64,000 nt of DNA from Mastigias papua (GCA_964019165.1 OZ025268.1:14964359-15028358), one strand, 5' to 3'; shown: positions 1 through 12,770, counted from the first letter of the stretch. Numbers and translations are program-made. The notes: generated from the sequence alone by a model not told the origin.

Positions 1-972
1 GACCGTTGAGATATTTGCTAATTTTGCTGAAAATGCTCATTATTCGGCAGAGACTACACAACATGCACATACTAGCACATAAAGCACAACGTTTGGGAAC
101 CATTTTTGGGGTAATACTTCTCACTGGAAGGGACAGTGGGAATTATAGAAAGTGTAGACCGTTGTAGACCGTTGCTCGTAGCCATTGTGTACAAAGATGA
201 ACTCATGCGAAGCGTGCAAACTGCGAAGGACAATTACGTGTCTATGGAGTTGATGACATAGTTATTGTAGTAGTAATGTTGCGCAACAATATTCACAGGA
301 TATAGCTGCTTTCTGGCTTTGAATATCAACATCGTGCTTGAAATCGGAAAGTGTTCCAGGAACAGTGATGATTTCTAATGATTTCTATTTCCCGATCGTC
401 AATAACGGAGCGATATTCGGGCGTTTGGTGGGGTAAGATGGAAGTATCTTTGTGTCCTCTCTAATAGCAAAGCATATAAAAAAGGTAACTGCCAGTTTCA
501 TGCTGCTTCATACACTGCACTGATTGAATATAACTCCTGATGCTTTAACAGACTGAAAGGATTGGAATATTGCAGGGGAGAACTTGTTTCTGCCTACTAC
601 CTCAGTGCCAGCGTTACTGTAGGCAATTAAATAAGCTTTGTTCACACTATTCCTGCATAGTTATAAGGACATTGCAGTGTCATGAGAGTCTGAAATAGTC
701 TTCTACGCTTACTATTAATGTTTTCTTAACTGGTACAATATGGAAATGCGGTAAAATATAAATATTCAGCTTTGTAACGGCTCAGCTTTTATCCCCCATC
801 TCATGAGAGGACAGATTTCGCTTCCAGTTGATGTAGCTCAGGTTGTTATTTAAAAGGCAATTCTTTGAGCACAAAAGTTGCAGGCTCGAAACTTCCTACA
901 TAATTTTAATGATATATAAAGAATAAGGTTTACTTATTATCAGTTACACTTACCTCACTTGTACTAGTAATG
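1..972. repeat. Left copy of a 972-bp direct repeat (period 2684)
   Basis: Bases 1-972 recur at 2685-3656 with no difference that I could find by reading line by line. No gene is supported inside. The copy contains the end of the nested CAACGGTCTACA inverted repeat (bases 1-8 and 153-174) and a weak tRNA-like stretch near 829-895. The second copy runs straight into an N gap, so an assembly overlap is as likely as a true tandem duplication. Confidence 0.9.
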
Positions 973-1334
973 TACTGCAATGTATACATTTTTAGATACC
1001 CCAATGACATAAAAACGTATAACTTGTTTATTTATTTTCTTTGCTGTTTATCTAAGAATTCTACCCATATGTCCGATATATGCTAATAATATGAAGAGGA
1101 GATGATCGCAGTGCATTTCAATTATTTTTGACAGCATTTGTACTATAGTTGAAATTTCTAGACATTTTGCTGAATTTTCGTCAATAAACTGCATATAAAG
1201 ACATCAAATTAGCACGAAAGCTAATGATCCCGTGGAGATATGGCTCTGATTCCGCTAAAAATCAAATCAGCACCCTCGAAAACCTATTAGTATGATCCAT
1301 CGTTGGAACTGTACCTGTCCTCCTTAAATATGAG

Positions 1335-1624
1335 ATTCAGACAATGCCTGCCAAAAGTAGTTGGAACACCACACAATTGTATAGATTTCCGACTCCTGCC
1401 GCTTCTCCTTGACACCACTTAAAATGTAGACCCCCTCCCCCCCTGAAACAATGTTGATTCGATAGCGGAGACCAGTAGCTTTAACAACACGCATCACTTT
1501 TGGCCTTCGAGTTGCCCATATTTGCATCATACAACATTGTTTAACGGGGGAGGGGACGCTATAGCTCATCTATAGCGTAAATCATAGCAAGTGTTCCAAG
1601 ACTTTTGGCAGGCATTGTCTGAAT
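1335..1624. mobile_element. Short inverted-repeat element (MITE-like), 290 bp
   Basis: The ends form an inverted repeat of about 34 bp: ATTCAGACAATGCCTGCC at 1335 is mirrored by its complement ending at 1624, with a couple of mismatches near the inner edge. There is no transposase inside; the open frames on the - strand in this stretch are low quality. The structure is that of a non-autonomous DNA transposon. I cannot assign the superfamily. Confidence 0.7.
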
Positions 1625-2099
1625 TTTATATTCGAACCTATACGATACAGCCGTACACCCTTTCCCAAACATGGGGTAATTGAGGGCGCTGATTTCATTT
1701 CCGCTGACGAAATCTCAATTAGGTAACACCTTACCGAGATACTGGCAGGGGGCTTGGCAAATCCCCTAAATTCAATGATGATTATGATGTCATGTTTCTT
1801 TGCTAATGAATTGTAAATAAAGGAAGTAAATTCACAAATGAAACAGATAGTCAACCTCTCTACCAGCATATGACAAGAAGATATCGACTTGATTACACCT
1901 TTTCTTTGTGTATTTCGATAATAGAGTTGCGGAGTCGTTTACCTATAATTGATCTTACAGTAGCAACAATGCATCATTGTCTAAGCAATAGGTAAGCTTT
2001 AGGGCTTCAATCAAGTATTGACTGGCGCATTGCATCTGTTTTCTATTTTATTTGATTTTTAACTCAAGCTGATCAGCTAGATCTGCCATGGGGATTTAA

Positions 2100-2308
2100 A
2101 GCATAGCCATGTATAGATAAATATACATATAAAAATATAAGTATAAATAAATATATAGAAATATAGGCAAATACCTTTATATATAAATATACATTTATAC
2201 AAATATATATAAATATATATGAATAAATATATATATTTATATATATGTTGATACCTATATTAATATCCATATGTTCATATACACGATATATATATATATA
2301 TATATAAT
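2100..2308. repeat. AT-rich simple-sequence tract ending in (TA)n
   Basis: A run of ATAAATATA-type imperfect repeats ends in a pure TA tract at about 2285-2306. Open frames across it are composition artefacts. Confidence 0.85.
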
Positions 2309-2455
2309 GAAGGGGGTGCGTTCCTCTACTTTTCCTTGTGCGAATGTGCCTACTCTAGAAGGAACCCGATCCACGAATGTTACAGGTATAGAACCCCTCT
2401 TCTTAGTATCGAGGCTACTGACTTGCATAATGACTGACGTCATGGCCGACTATCT

Positions 2456-2858
2456 CAACGGTCTACACAACGGTCTACAAACTTTGGAAAATGAAAATAA
2501 ATCTTATGGTAGAGATTTCGACATTGAGAACTATGCACAAGATAGCTTTTCTAACGAGTATTTCACCTGCAATAGATTGCGTACAGTTATTGTACCATTG
2601 CCGAGGAAAAGATGAAAACATCAACGGTCTACACTTTTTGTGAAATAGTTTAATACTAGGTCAAATTTATTTTCAAAAAGTGTAGACCGTTGAGATATTT
2701 GCTAATTTTGCTGAAAATGCTCATTATTCGGCAGAGACTACACAACATGCACATACTAGCACATAAAGCACAACGTTTGGGAACCATTTTTGGGGTAATA
2801 CTTCTCACTGGAAGGGACAGTGGGAATTATAGAAAGTGTAGACCGTTGTAGACCGTTG
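2456..2858. mobile_element. Nested inverted repeat built on CAACGGTCTACA
   Basis: The motif CAACGGTCTACA occurs doubled at 2456-2479 and once at 2622-2633. It then appears in reverse complement at 2681-2692 and doubled again at 2837-2858. The inner pair (2622-2640 and 2674-2692) is a perfect 19-bp inverted repeat with a 33-bp spacer. The outer pair brackets about 400 bp. This resembles one short inverted-repeat element inside another, or an element with compound termini. No coding sequence is supported. The right half is also present at window bases 1-174. Confidence 0.6.
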
Positions 2859-3656
2859 CTCGTAGCCATTGTGTACAAAGATGAACTCATGCGAAGCGTG
2901 CAAACTGCGAAGGACAATTACGTGTCTATGGAGTTGATGACATAGTTATTGTAGTAGTAATGTTGCGCAACAATATTCACAGGATATAGCTGCTTTCTGG
3001 CTTTGAATATCAACATCGTGCTTGAAATCGGAAAGTGTTCCAGGAACAGTGATGATTTCTAATGATTTCTATTTCCCGATCGTCAATAACGGAGCGATAT
3101 TCGGGCGTTTGGTGGGGTAAGATGGAAGTATCTTTGTGTCCTCTCTAATAGCAAAGCATATAAAAAAGGTAACTGCCAGTTTCATGCTGCTTCATACACT
3201 GCACTGATTGAATATAACTCCTGATGCTTTAACAGACTGAAAGGATTGGAATATTGCAGGGGAGAACTTGTTTCTGCCTACTACCTCAGTGCCAGCGTTA
3301 CTGTAGGCAATTAAATAAGCTTTGTTCACACTATTCCTGCATAGTTATAAGGACATTGCAGTGTCATGAGAGTCTGAAATAGTCTTCTACGCTTACTATT
3401 AATGTTTTCTTAACTGGTACAATATGGAAATGCGGTAAAATATAAATATTCAGCTTTGTAACGGCTCAGCTTTTATCCCCCATCTCATGAGAGGACAGAT
3501 TTCGCTTCCAGTTGATGTAGCTCAGGTTGTTATTTAAAAGGCAATTCTTTGAGCACAAAAGTTGCAGGCTCGAAACTTCCTACATAATTTTAATGATATA
3601 TAAAGAATAAGGTTTACTTATTATCAGTTACACTTACCTCACTTGTACTAGTAATG
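2685..3656. repeat. Right copy of the 972-bp direct repeat
   Basis: This copy is apparently identical to bases 1-972 and stops exactly at the assembly gap. The intervening sequence (973-2684) is not repeated. Confidence 0.9.
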
Positions 3657-3856
3657 NNNNNNNNNNNNNNNNNNNNNNNNNNNNNNNNNNNNNNNNNNNN
3701 NNNNNNNNNNNNNNNNNNNNNNNNNNNNNNNNNNNNNNNNNNNNNNNNNNNNNNNNNNNNNNNNNNNNNNNNNNNNNNNNNNNNNNNNNNNNNNNNNNNN
3801 NNNNNNNNNNNNNNNNNNNNNNNNNNNNNNNNNNNNNNNNNNNNNNNNNNNNNNNN
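3657..3856. other. Assembly gap, 200 N
   Basis: Exactly 200 N, the usual placeholder for a gap of unknown size. Its left flank is the end of the 972-bp repeat. Its right flank is unrelated sequence. Confidence 1.
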
Positions 3857-4119
3857 GCTTTTGATCTTGAAATTTTTCCTAGTTTTCATTATTTGCATTC
3901 AGTGACATGTATTGATGATCGTTTTCATTTTGTCCATTGATACATCAAAGTTCAAAATGGGGCAATACAGGATTAAGTTTCTTTATTGAGCGTTGGCTTG
4001 TGATAATTCACTATAGTCCACAAAAGTTCTTGCATAACAGAGGTCAAATGTATTCAAGATCAAAATCTGCAGGACGGTATGCTTGAAAAGGCTTTTTGTA
4101 GTCGAATTTAGAAGCAGCT

Positions 4120-4610
4120 TTTTCTTCAACTACTCTTGATGGCGAAAACAATGTAGAAGATGTCAAAATGTTGCGCCATTGTCATTATTATCATTTCTGG
4201 CATGAATTTTAATGACCCAACGATGTTGGCTAATTTCTGGCGCTGCACAGTCAGTTTCTTGATAATTTGCGCAGTTTAGGATTTCTCCATTGATGAAAGC
4301 TTTTTAATAATCTCAGGCTTGAGGAATTCTATGGGGGCTTTACTTTGCTGGTGTTCTTGAATCGTGTGACTTCGCACCTCAGTGCCCTCAGGAAAAAAAT
4401 GGCAGTATTCTATCACTGTAGCAAAAACGCTTCACTGTTGTGGGATTCGGTAGGTATACCACACATATAGCAAGTTTTCTTTTATCATTTCATCCTGAAA
4501 AAAGCTGGATACACTTTTTGTCAAGTTGATCACCATGGATACCATGGAACATGTCGATGCTATTTGGCCAGTGCCCACTAAGTTTCTTTGAACACAAAAA
4601 CAGTCAGAAT
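4120..4610 (-). pseudogene. Decayed coding stretch, product unrecognised
   Basis: Read on the - strand from about 4610 down to 4120, successive frames give protein-like sequence interrupted by stops and frame changes. Segments include FPEGTEVRSHTIQEHQQSK, then LKPEIIKKLSSMEKS, an in-frame stop, and TAQIIKKLTVQRQKLANIVG ending in a stop. The amino-acid mix is unlike the AT-rich noise around it. I do not recognise the family. It may be a retrotransposed pseudogene or a transposon remnant. No splice sites were needed to connect the pieces, which argues against live exons. Confidence 0.4.
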
Positions 4611-6016
4611 CCTCGCTGATTGATGTGTTTCCCTCAATGGCTGTTTCTTCCTTCTCGCCATTACCTCTCTTTCTCTGTGCTTCCCTTTATTTTTCTTTTC
4701 TATTTTTTTCGTCTTGCCATGGTCTGTTGAAGTTTTGTTTCATGTCGCTGTTAATTTTGTGGGTCACTTTATTGTACCTTGCTTTTTGAACAACTTTGTG
4801 CTTTGTATTGAAGTTTCAATTGAATTGAATTTAAAAATGTTCACATCATTCATTTTGTTCGTATATGTAGCACTTCAGATTTCCGAAACTAAGTAGATGT
4901 GATTTTCCTTTCCCATAATAGTAGCTCTACTATCACTTCCAGACAAAGTTGATGACCACTGTAAAAACATGATACTTTGGAAATATTCCAAAAAATTGAC
5001 AATCTTTTAACACATTTGATATCACGGCATACTGGCCATACAATATGGAAATCTTTAGAAAAGGCCCTAACTGGTTCTATTGTATTGCAACAATGAACTC
5101 CCCAGAACTATTGCGTTTCTGATGGTAACTCATAAACTTCGATTTTATGTCTTTTTCTCCCAAAGTATTATTTTTATTCAGCTGATATCTACTGTACCAA
5201 GTTAGCCAATTATATACTGACTAGTTCTGTGAGGTATATGATGGTATGGTAATAAATATTCAGTTCATGAATGAGTCTCAAAAAAGTACACGAAGCAGGG
5301 TAAATACCTGCAGCTCACTCATCACCTCGAAATGCCTCAATACCAAGTTTATTAACCTCTCCATCAGCTCCATAGGAATTTTTGGGAAATCCTGCACATC
5401 TTTCAGTGAAATGTGCAATGATCTCTTGATATAAAAAAAACAGCCCTAAAAGTATATATTATGAAAAATTACAGCCATCACTATTCGATCGGCCTACTAT
5501 ATCTTCTGCATGAGAAACAAACCTTGGACTAACCCTGATCTTCTAACATACTAAGAAATATTAATACCTGTAACCTCTATGTACTGCTGAAGTTTTTCTC
5601 CTCTTGTTTTTGTTAACTATATGTGTAATCTTGTCTACCAGATACAATTTGCCCGTCATTAGAGACATTTGTAGTTGTAACTAAGTAATTGAAATACACA
5701 ACGATAAGTTTGAAAAACGCTTTGTAGGAATCTCCCCTGGGGTGTTACCAGATCTATTCATTTCTTTGCCAACCGAGTAAACTTCTTGGGTATTCATAAT
5801 TCCTGGAAACTTCATGGATACCAAAGCATAGATTCATGGTGGCTCATGAGCACCATTAAGTCTTTATTGTAACATACGCTTAATTGTGATTTCAAAACAT
5901 TGAGATTGTGTTTTTTGTCATTTTACTTTAATGGAATAGAAAGAACTCGAAATATTTGAAAAGATAAAAACGAACAAGTCTACAACAATTTTTCCAACAA
6001 AAGCGAAATTGAAACA
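4611..6016. other. Stretch with nothing recognisable
   Basis: AT-rich sequence with only short, low-quality open frames on both strands. I found no inverted-repeat element, RNA gene or exon with credible splice sites. Confidence 0.5.
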
Positions 6017-6577
6017 TTAAAAGTTGTTTACAGGTCTAATAGTGTGGTGGCCGATGAGTGCCATCGGACGAGGAAAACCGTCAGTACCCCCAAAATTCCA
6101 TTTTTGTGCCAGATGCATAAAATCAAATGAAAGAAGGAATCCTGGAAGGCGATGGCGATTGAAAACTGATCTTGAAGGTTTTGTGAGGAGAAGTTTTGCA
6201 CGACTTGGATATTCTGGAATTTTTTGCAAAAAGCACCAAAAATATCCATGGAGCTTCTGTATACTTGCCAGGCGGCTGAGATACTTCGATGTTAAATGCA
6301 TAAGTGATGATATAGGTTGAAGATCTTGCAAACTTCTTGCCGGGAAATAATGCAACCGTGGCACTAAACCAGTGCGACTTTGATGTATGGTTTGATTAGA
6401 TTTCTGATTTATTCGCCAAAAATTCAACATCATCATCTTACTACCTACATATATAATCATATAACTCATTGGATTTGATGGATTTGGCGCGAAAATGGTG
6501 TTGTGGGATATTGATGACCTTGCTTGTCCAAAGTCTCTTCTTTCTGTACTGTGCAGTCCAGGATGTATTTTCATCAC
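6017..6577 (-). other. Unusually long open frame, unrecognised
   Basis: A 186-codon frame on the - strand has no stop. The + strand (6024-6320) and a second - frame (6028-6249) are also open over its end. The GC content is a little higher than the surroundings. The translated sequence (for example FGGTDGFPRPMALIG) matches no family that I know, and no clear acceptor or donor frames it. It could be a remnant of a coding exon or chance. Confidence 0.2.
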
Positions 6578-7937
6578 AGTAACCCCAAGGAAATAGGCTT
6601 CATAGACATTTGTAAGTTCCTTTTCTCAAAGTTCTAAATACACTGAGTCCTGGCTTAATAAAACTTCAGTTTGTGATCTAGTCAAATTTGTTCATTAATT
6701 AAACTTATTTTGCTAAGAAAAATCCATTCCAAAATATTTATCAGCCTATTTTGCAAATCAGAGCTTGATTCTTCAATATATATAAGTATAAGAGGAAGTA
6801 ACACTGGCATACAGTTTGGGTGCATATTTCAAGGAACTTCTAAAAACAAGTCACCCAAAGTATGACAGGACTGGGAGCAAAACACGCACACTGAGAAATA
6901 CGAAACTTAATTGATTTGTGACTAGAACTATAACCATTAAGGAAAGTATTAATATTGCCATTCTTTAACATAAATGTTGAACAAATGATTAGGTATTCGA
7001 GCAACCTCAGTTTATTTTTACAAAATGATTTCATTATCTATTTTACAAAAACCTTTCTTGAGACGCAAAAATACACTTATGCTAGTTTTCTGCATATCTA
7101 TTTTATGAACTAACATATCAGCAGCATTGAGCAAAGAGGTCATTGCTCTGTGTAGTTTCTGGAATGTGAGATCGTACTTCATGAAAATAACTTTAATTTT
7201 CATCAAATTTACAGCATGACCATGCAAAATCCTTTTTAATGTTAATAAAATTTACTATTGCCATTTTACCGAATAAAGTACTTTACTGATACTAAAATCT
7301 CTTTGATAGACATACTCTCGCGAAAAGCAAGTAGTAGCAGTGGTACAGATTACTGATGCAATGAGTCAAGCAATCGACGGTAATCCAGTAATCCCTTGTG
7401 ATCCGCGTAAACCTTTGCGGCCCCCATGAGACCTGTCGTGGCCCCCTATGGGTTAAACAGTCCACAATACCAGCATTTAGGGCACTGTGGCCTTAAGAGA
7501 CTAACTATCAAAATATTTAGAAAGACTGATCTGTTCCTTCCAAGAATTTGAAAAATCGTTGGCTGTCAAGCGTAACAAGGAGCAAGAGGGAAAATGATGG
7601 GAGAGGGGGCTTTCACCCTGAAATGTGATTAATGGATTTTCTAAGAAATATGAAATCCTTTTATAATAAAATGTAGCAAAATTTAGATCAGTCTTCTCTT
7701 TATTTATTTGCATCATATTTATGGGTGATCGTAATATTATTTGAAATTTAAGCTCTAAATTATAGATGAAGCCTTTCTTCAAAGGCAAAAACGTTTACTT
7801 CATTCTTGGAAAATCTATATATTTTTCTTTCCTTGAACAAGACAAAAACTTGCTTTTAAGGATTTTTACTTTCCAGAATGCCTTTCTTAATTTATCATTG
7901 TCTTTTGTGTTGGCACATTTGGTGTCTATTGCATTTC
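6578..7937. other. Stretch with nothing recognisable
   Basis: AT-rich sequence between the open frame at 6.0-6.6 kb and the Tc1 element. The - strand frames at 6840-7034, 7018-7227 and 7501-7788 show no domain or splice signal. Confidence 0.5.
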
Positions 7938-9386
7938 TACACTAGGTGAGCAAAAGTATTGCACCTCTTAGTGATTTTCAAAATGGCGACCAGGGCACCA
8001 TGTGCTGTTGTATGAAAATTGCCTACGGTTTCTTTGACCAACCACTCGCGTTAAACATCAAAAAATCATCATTTCATTAACTATGAACGTTAGCTTAATA
8101 AACCAAGCTAAAATTCTTATTACAGTTATAAAGAATTTAAAGTCATTTCAGTATTTCTTTGGGAAACCACGCTTCCTTTTCACAGCCAAAATTCTTCGTG
8201 GAAGGGACTCGTAAAATCTGCCAATAAAATCACCTGGAATTCGGTCCCATTTAGAAAGGACTCGGGCTTGAAGCTCTTGTTTGGTTGTTGGATGACCTGT
8301 TGGGTCATGATTAACCTTGCTTTTTATGAACAACCAAATATTTTCATTGATGTTCATGTCAGCCCTTTGTGCTTGCCATGGCAAAACAGGAACACTTCGA
8401 AGAGAAAGATATGACTTTGCGTATACTGCTCGATGTGGGGGTGCATTATCCTCCTGAAATATGAGAGACCTATCAGCAGTCCCAAACATTGACTCAACGT
8501 TAGCAAAAAGGTTATCATGTAATAGGCAGACATACTTTTCTGCATTTATAGTTCTATTACAAACTACCAATACACCAACGCCATTAGGCCTGATGTACCC
8601 CCAAAACATCACAGAGGTGGCACCTTTGATTGTCTGCAGGAAAAGGTAGGATCATTGAACTCCTGTTTTTACGCCAAACTCGTAGTCTTTTACTGTCATT
8701 CATGAGTGCAAACCTGCACTCGTCGGAGAACATCACATCTTACCACTGGGGTACTCTCCAATCCCAAACAGCATTGGCCCACCGTATCCTAGCTTTCCTA
8801 CTTTGAAAGGAAACAAATGGTTTTCTTCTTCTGGCATGGTTTCTAATACCATATTTCTTGAGAACACGCTTCACAATCCACTTGAAAAGGTTTCCATGGA
8901 GATGGATGGAAGTTAGTTCATTTGTGATAGCTTTCAAATATGTAAACTTATGTTCTCTCCCAGAATATATACTTTTTGGCCGTCCACATCTTTTTAGCTT
9001 ATCAGGGGAGGCAGATTTTTCATTGCGCTTACAAATTCTTATTACCGTGGAATGGTGACAACCGATAGTTGCTCCAATTTTTCTGAAAGATAATTCACTT
9101 TTTCGTAAATTTATTACCGAAACTCTCTCAAAATTTGCTAATTTCTTAGTTCTAGGCATGGTATCGCATTTCTGCTATATTTCTTTTGTTTACAAGTTTT
9201 GCATTCTATCAAAGTGCTACAATAGCGTCAGCAAGTTTTTCGAATCTCCCGCCAAAACTGAAGCATAACTTAGATGGCTAAATGGGATAAAATTCATTTT
9301 GAATGAACATGTTTGTGTTCATAGGCCTAGAAGTGGCTGCAATTTTGAGGCAGAGGTGCAATGTTTTTTCGTCCGACGCTCCTGTA
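7938..9386 (-). mobile_element. Tc1/mariner-type transposon, degenerate
   Basis: Both ends begin with TACA and share an inverted repeat whose clearest block is ATTGCACCTCT (7938 on the left; reverse complement ending at 9386). A TA dinucleotide lies at each border, as expected from TA-target insertion. The 1.45-kb length is typical of Tc1 elements. The transposase reads on the - strand and is described separately. The element lies outside the two genes. Confidence 0.85.
8148..9159 (-). pseudogene. Tc1-like DD34E transposase, broken
   Basis: The enzyme would cut and paste the surrounding element at TA sites in the nucleus. The N-terminal part (9159-8740) starts MPRTKKLANFERVSV and carries the paired-like helix-turn-helix region (LSFRKIGATIGCHHSTVIR). 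It ends at an in-frame TAA after WRVPQW. The same frame continues with FSDECRF, which holds the first catalytic aspartate. A frameshift follows near 8620, and the rest (8612-8148) supplies FWGYIRPNG, QEDNAPPH (second aspartate) and NINENIW (catalytic glutamate). All three catalytic residues are preserved, but one stop and one frameshift split the gene, so this copy cannot make a full enzyme. It contrasts with the much older LINE relics in the window. Confidence 0.9.
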
Positions 9387-10193
9387 TGACAAGACTTTTT
9401 CCGAGGTTCATTGTTGTAAGAAGAGCAGAAAGGGGCGTTTATGAAAATGCTTGAAAGTTTCATGAAGGTTCTTTTAGAGTGGGCGGATTGAAAGAAGTGG
9501 AGCATTATTTGGGGAAAATACGTTAGTTAAGGGCGTGCATTTTTTTCGTGCTTAGGTACACAGAATGCACCCTGGTCGCCAATAAGAAACGTTTTATGCT
9601 TTCAATATTTGCTGATCGTTATCGTTATGGCTATTATAGCCGTACCTTGGCGCTTGTAGTCTGTTCCTCTATCGACAGTTTATTTGTGTTGTTTGTGGAT
9701 ATCTGTCGGATGTTTTCTTTAACTGTCGCCTGTCAAAAGGTTTTCCAATACGTCGCCAGTTGTCATTTTCGTTCCTCTTTGTGTCCTTCCGTGGTTTGCA
9801 GTGCTAAATGTTATGGTACTCTTTTGAACCGAACGTAGGAAGCCAAGAGTAACCTTAAAAGTAGACGCCAGAGTTTCTTATGAGCTTTTGGGTATTAATT
9901 TGTGTGTTTCAAGAGTAGCTGTTTGAATAATCTGGCACCTTCGTAAAGAATTAATCAGTAGAATTTGTTTTATCCATAAATAAGTTTTTGTAGATAACTA
10001 CAGCGGTTTTGTTGAAGCTTGGTGTTTTCAAATGTTTGAGGTTAGAATGTTCCTATAGCTTTTATAGTTTTAAACTGTTATGCTCTACAATTTCTTTAGG
10101 GGGTTTGGAGTAGTCAGGCTTGGAAAAATTAACCAAAAATTTGATTTTTAGAGGCTGGAATAAATGGAAGCTGGGCCATTTATTGTCAAGAGG
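9387..10193. other. Stretch with nothing recognisable
   Basis: No exon, repeat end or RNA gene could be supported. A 96-codon + frame at 9548-9838 shows no domain. Confidence 0.5.
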
Positions 10194-10636
10194 TACTTCG
10201 CTCTTTCTAATAAGAACCAGTAAAATTGAGGGTCAGGCTGGCTGTTCTTCATTTTTCCAAATTTTCAAGCTGAATTGTTCTTAATTTGTCCTTAAATTAT
10301 TGGGATGTAAGTAATGTAGACATTAGACAATACACAAGAGAACATTGGATGTTTATGAAACATGTAGCATTTTCAATAGGATTAGCAGAAGGTAAAAGTT
10401 ATACATTCTTACAGATGTATAATCTTTGCTAAAAGTCTTGGTACACTTACGACTTGTTTTACACCCTAATGTCTTAGATGTTTCGAGGACTTTTAGCAAA
10501 CATTTTGAGCTCAACAAACTTTATATCAGTTTCAAATCATTTTTTCAGCCTCAGCTTGTTCTTAATTTGTTCTTAATCTTTCATAAATTTTGATGCTCGT
10601 GTTCTTATAAAATTGTTCTTATAAGACAAGAGTGTA
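10194..10636 (+). mobile_element. Family D inverted-repeat element, copy 1
   Basis: This element of about 443 bp ends at 10636 in GTTCTTATAAGACAAGAGTG followed by TA, and begins TACTTCGCTCTTTCTAATAAG. Copy 2 lies at 13712-14120 in the opposite orientation and can be followed along most of its length, including a shared block around GAACATTGGATGTTT (10339) and GGTCAGGCTGG (10231). No transposase is encoded. Confidence 0.7.
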
Positions 10637-12770
10637 GTGGAGAAGTATCTAAGAGCAGCAATTTTCGCGGAGAAGACGCAGTGGGAAACGAAAGGGTATT
10701 GTCTTGCAGTAAGGCCTGTCATTTCATAACAACAAATAAAGGCTACATTAGCCCAGTTACAAGGACATATATCAAGTAGTTTTCATATTAAAAAATGGGT
10801 CACACTTTGAGCCTTAGTCATTATACCTAAAGTACACTGCAACTGGCCTGTAATTTTTGTCATTTTTATGGAACAGGTAGTGCATGTAGACTAACTTTTG
10901 ATTCAGAAAAGGGGCTTCATAAGGTTGTTTTGTGAGAAATGATCGCTCATTTTTTTCCTATTTTGAGAATGAGTCGCACTAAAGCGCTTATGCATCAAAA
11001 ATTAGATATGTATGTTTTACATTGTCATATGCAACTAGACTTCTTAAGCACGTGCCTATTTCAAATACCAATAAAGTTTTAGTACAGACGTGTTGCTGGC
11101 CCCATTGATTAAATGGCTTTCCTTTAAAGTCTAAAGTTCTCTATCATTATTTGAATTAAAGTGTAACCTCAGTAAGTATTTTACAATTCGCAAAATCTCC
11201 TCACATTTTGACAACTGTACCGCATTGGAAAATTATGAGAAAAGCTTGTTGTTTGAAACAAAGTTTGAGTTATTTTTGCTACTTTTGACATAAATGGAAT
11301 TGCTTCAACCAGTTCTTCTGCCCTTTAACTTACCATCAACCTGACTGCAGAAAAGTTTAACCCTAAGATGAATCAACTGTATCGAGACTCCGGTTTTAGC
11401 AGCGTATTTAGCTCTTTGACAATTTTTTCAGCTTTGTGGAAAGTACTTTTGCTTCATACAAAATTTCCCCTATTTTGCACTTTTGATGCAATTTGAAGCA
11501 TTATACCAACTTGAATACGGCAAATTAAGAAATCGTGGAGGAATTTTTTTAAAGTAATGAATGTTCGGCTATAATACGTAAGCACCATCTGCTGCTTAAA
11601 GTTGACCAGATTGGCCATTGCACCTTTTGTCTTGGAGTACGTACAATTTTCGAATGGGGAAGGGCATAACCCTTGAGTCCCAATGTTGTTATAATGGGGA
11701 GGGCATTATAAGGGCATAATAGGGAACGCGCTTAAAACTATATAGACACTTTTTTACACAGGCATTAGGCAACTGCTTTGATATGCATAAACTTCTACTT
11801 TAATTCGCTTTTTACCTTTTTACTTCTAAGATTTACTTTTAGCAATAATGTAACTAAGAATTTTAATAGCTTTTAATTAATTACTACGTTTTAGATTTGT
11901 GTTTATTTAGATGGAGGGTCCCTTCAAGATCAGCTTTTAAGTCCTGATATTATTTACTGAAAATGATGGTACATGAAAAATAAAAATTCGCCTTCCAGCA
12001 ACATTGAAGTCCGTATACTATTAAGCCTTTCTTAGTCCTTTGCCTTAATCTTATAGCATGTAAACTAATTACAAAGCAAAAGGAAAATTTCCCAATAAGT
12101 AATGCGATGGCAATTGAAAAATGATTCTTTATGTCAGTGAATCAGTTTACAGAAAAAACTCCGACCACCCTTGTTGAGCATACAATAATGCCAATGAAAC
12201 TAGTTGCTTCTTCAACTACTGTATTAAATTTCTCTACTCCAAATCACTATTGACATTTTTGTTTGGATATTCATTTGGGTGGGGTAAATTTGATGGTATG
12301 GCTAAACTGTGGGATCATCTTGTTAGCGAATAGAACTGCATGCCATGTTATGACTATTTAGTTGCTTTATCCTCCGCAGAATTCTTTTTCCATCTTAGTA
12401 GAAATGTCTATATAGTTACGAAATTACTTTTGCCAGTTGAAATTAAATTCATTTTAGCCAAAGAGACCGATTATTAATCAAATCTGCTGATTTATGCAAA
12501 AGAGGAATGACAGACACCACAACAATTTATCTGACCCGACAGCCAAGTGGCTCCACAGTGTTTATGCCTACTTGATACTCTATCGATTACAATAATTTCT
12601 CCAACTCTGTTATCAAAGATTTGCCACAAAGTTGGTTTGATTAAAGCTAGCTCTTAACCAATGGCCAGGATGGGGTAAATTTAAGTCCACACAAAAGTCT
12701 GTGAAAAAGTCACATTATGCCTATCAATCCGGATGTCTCTGTTACACGAACAGATTGGCTATAAAACAAT
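10637..12770. other. Stretch with nothing recognisable
   Basis: AT-rich sequence without a frame above about 60 codons and without paired repeat ends that I could find. Confidence 0.5.

Noticed and set aside
829..895. Possible tRNA gene (TAGCTCAG and GGCTCGAA boxes)
   Set aside because: The acceptor and T stems do not pair and the B-box is off consensus. At best it is an old tRNA-derived repeat.
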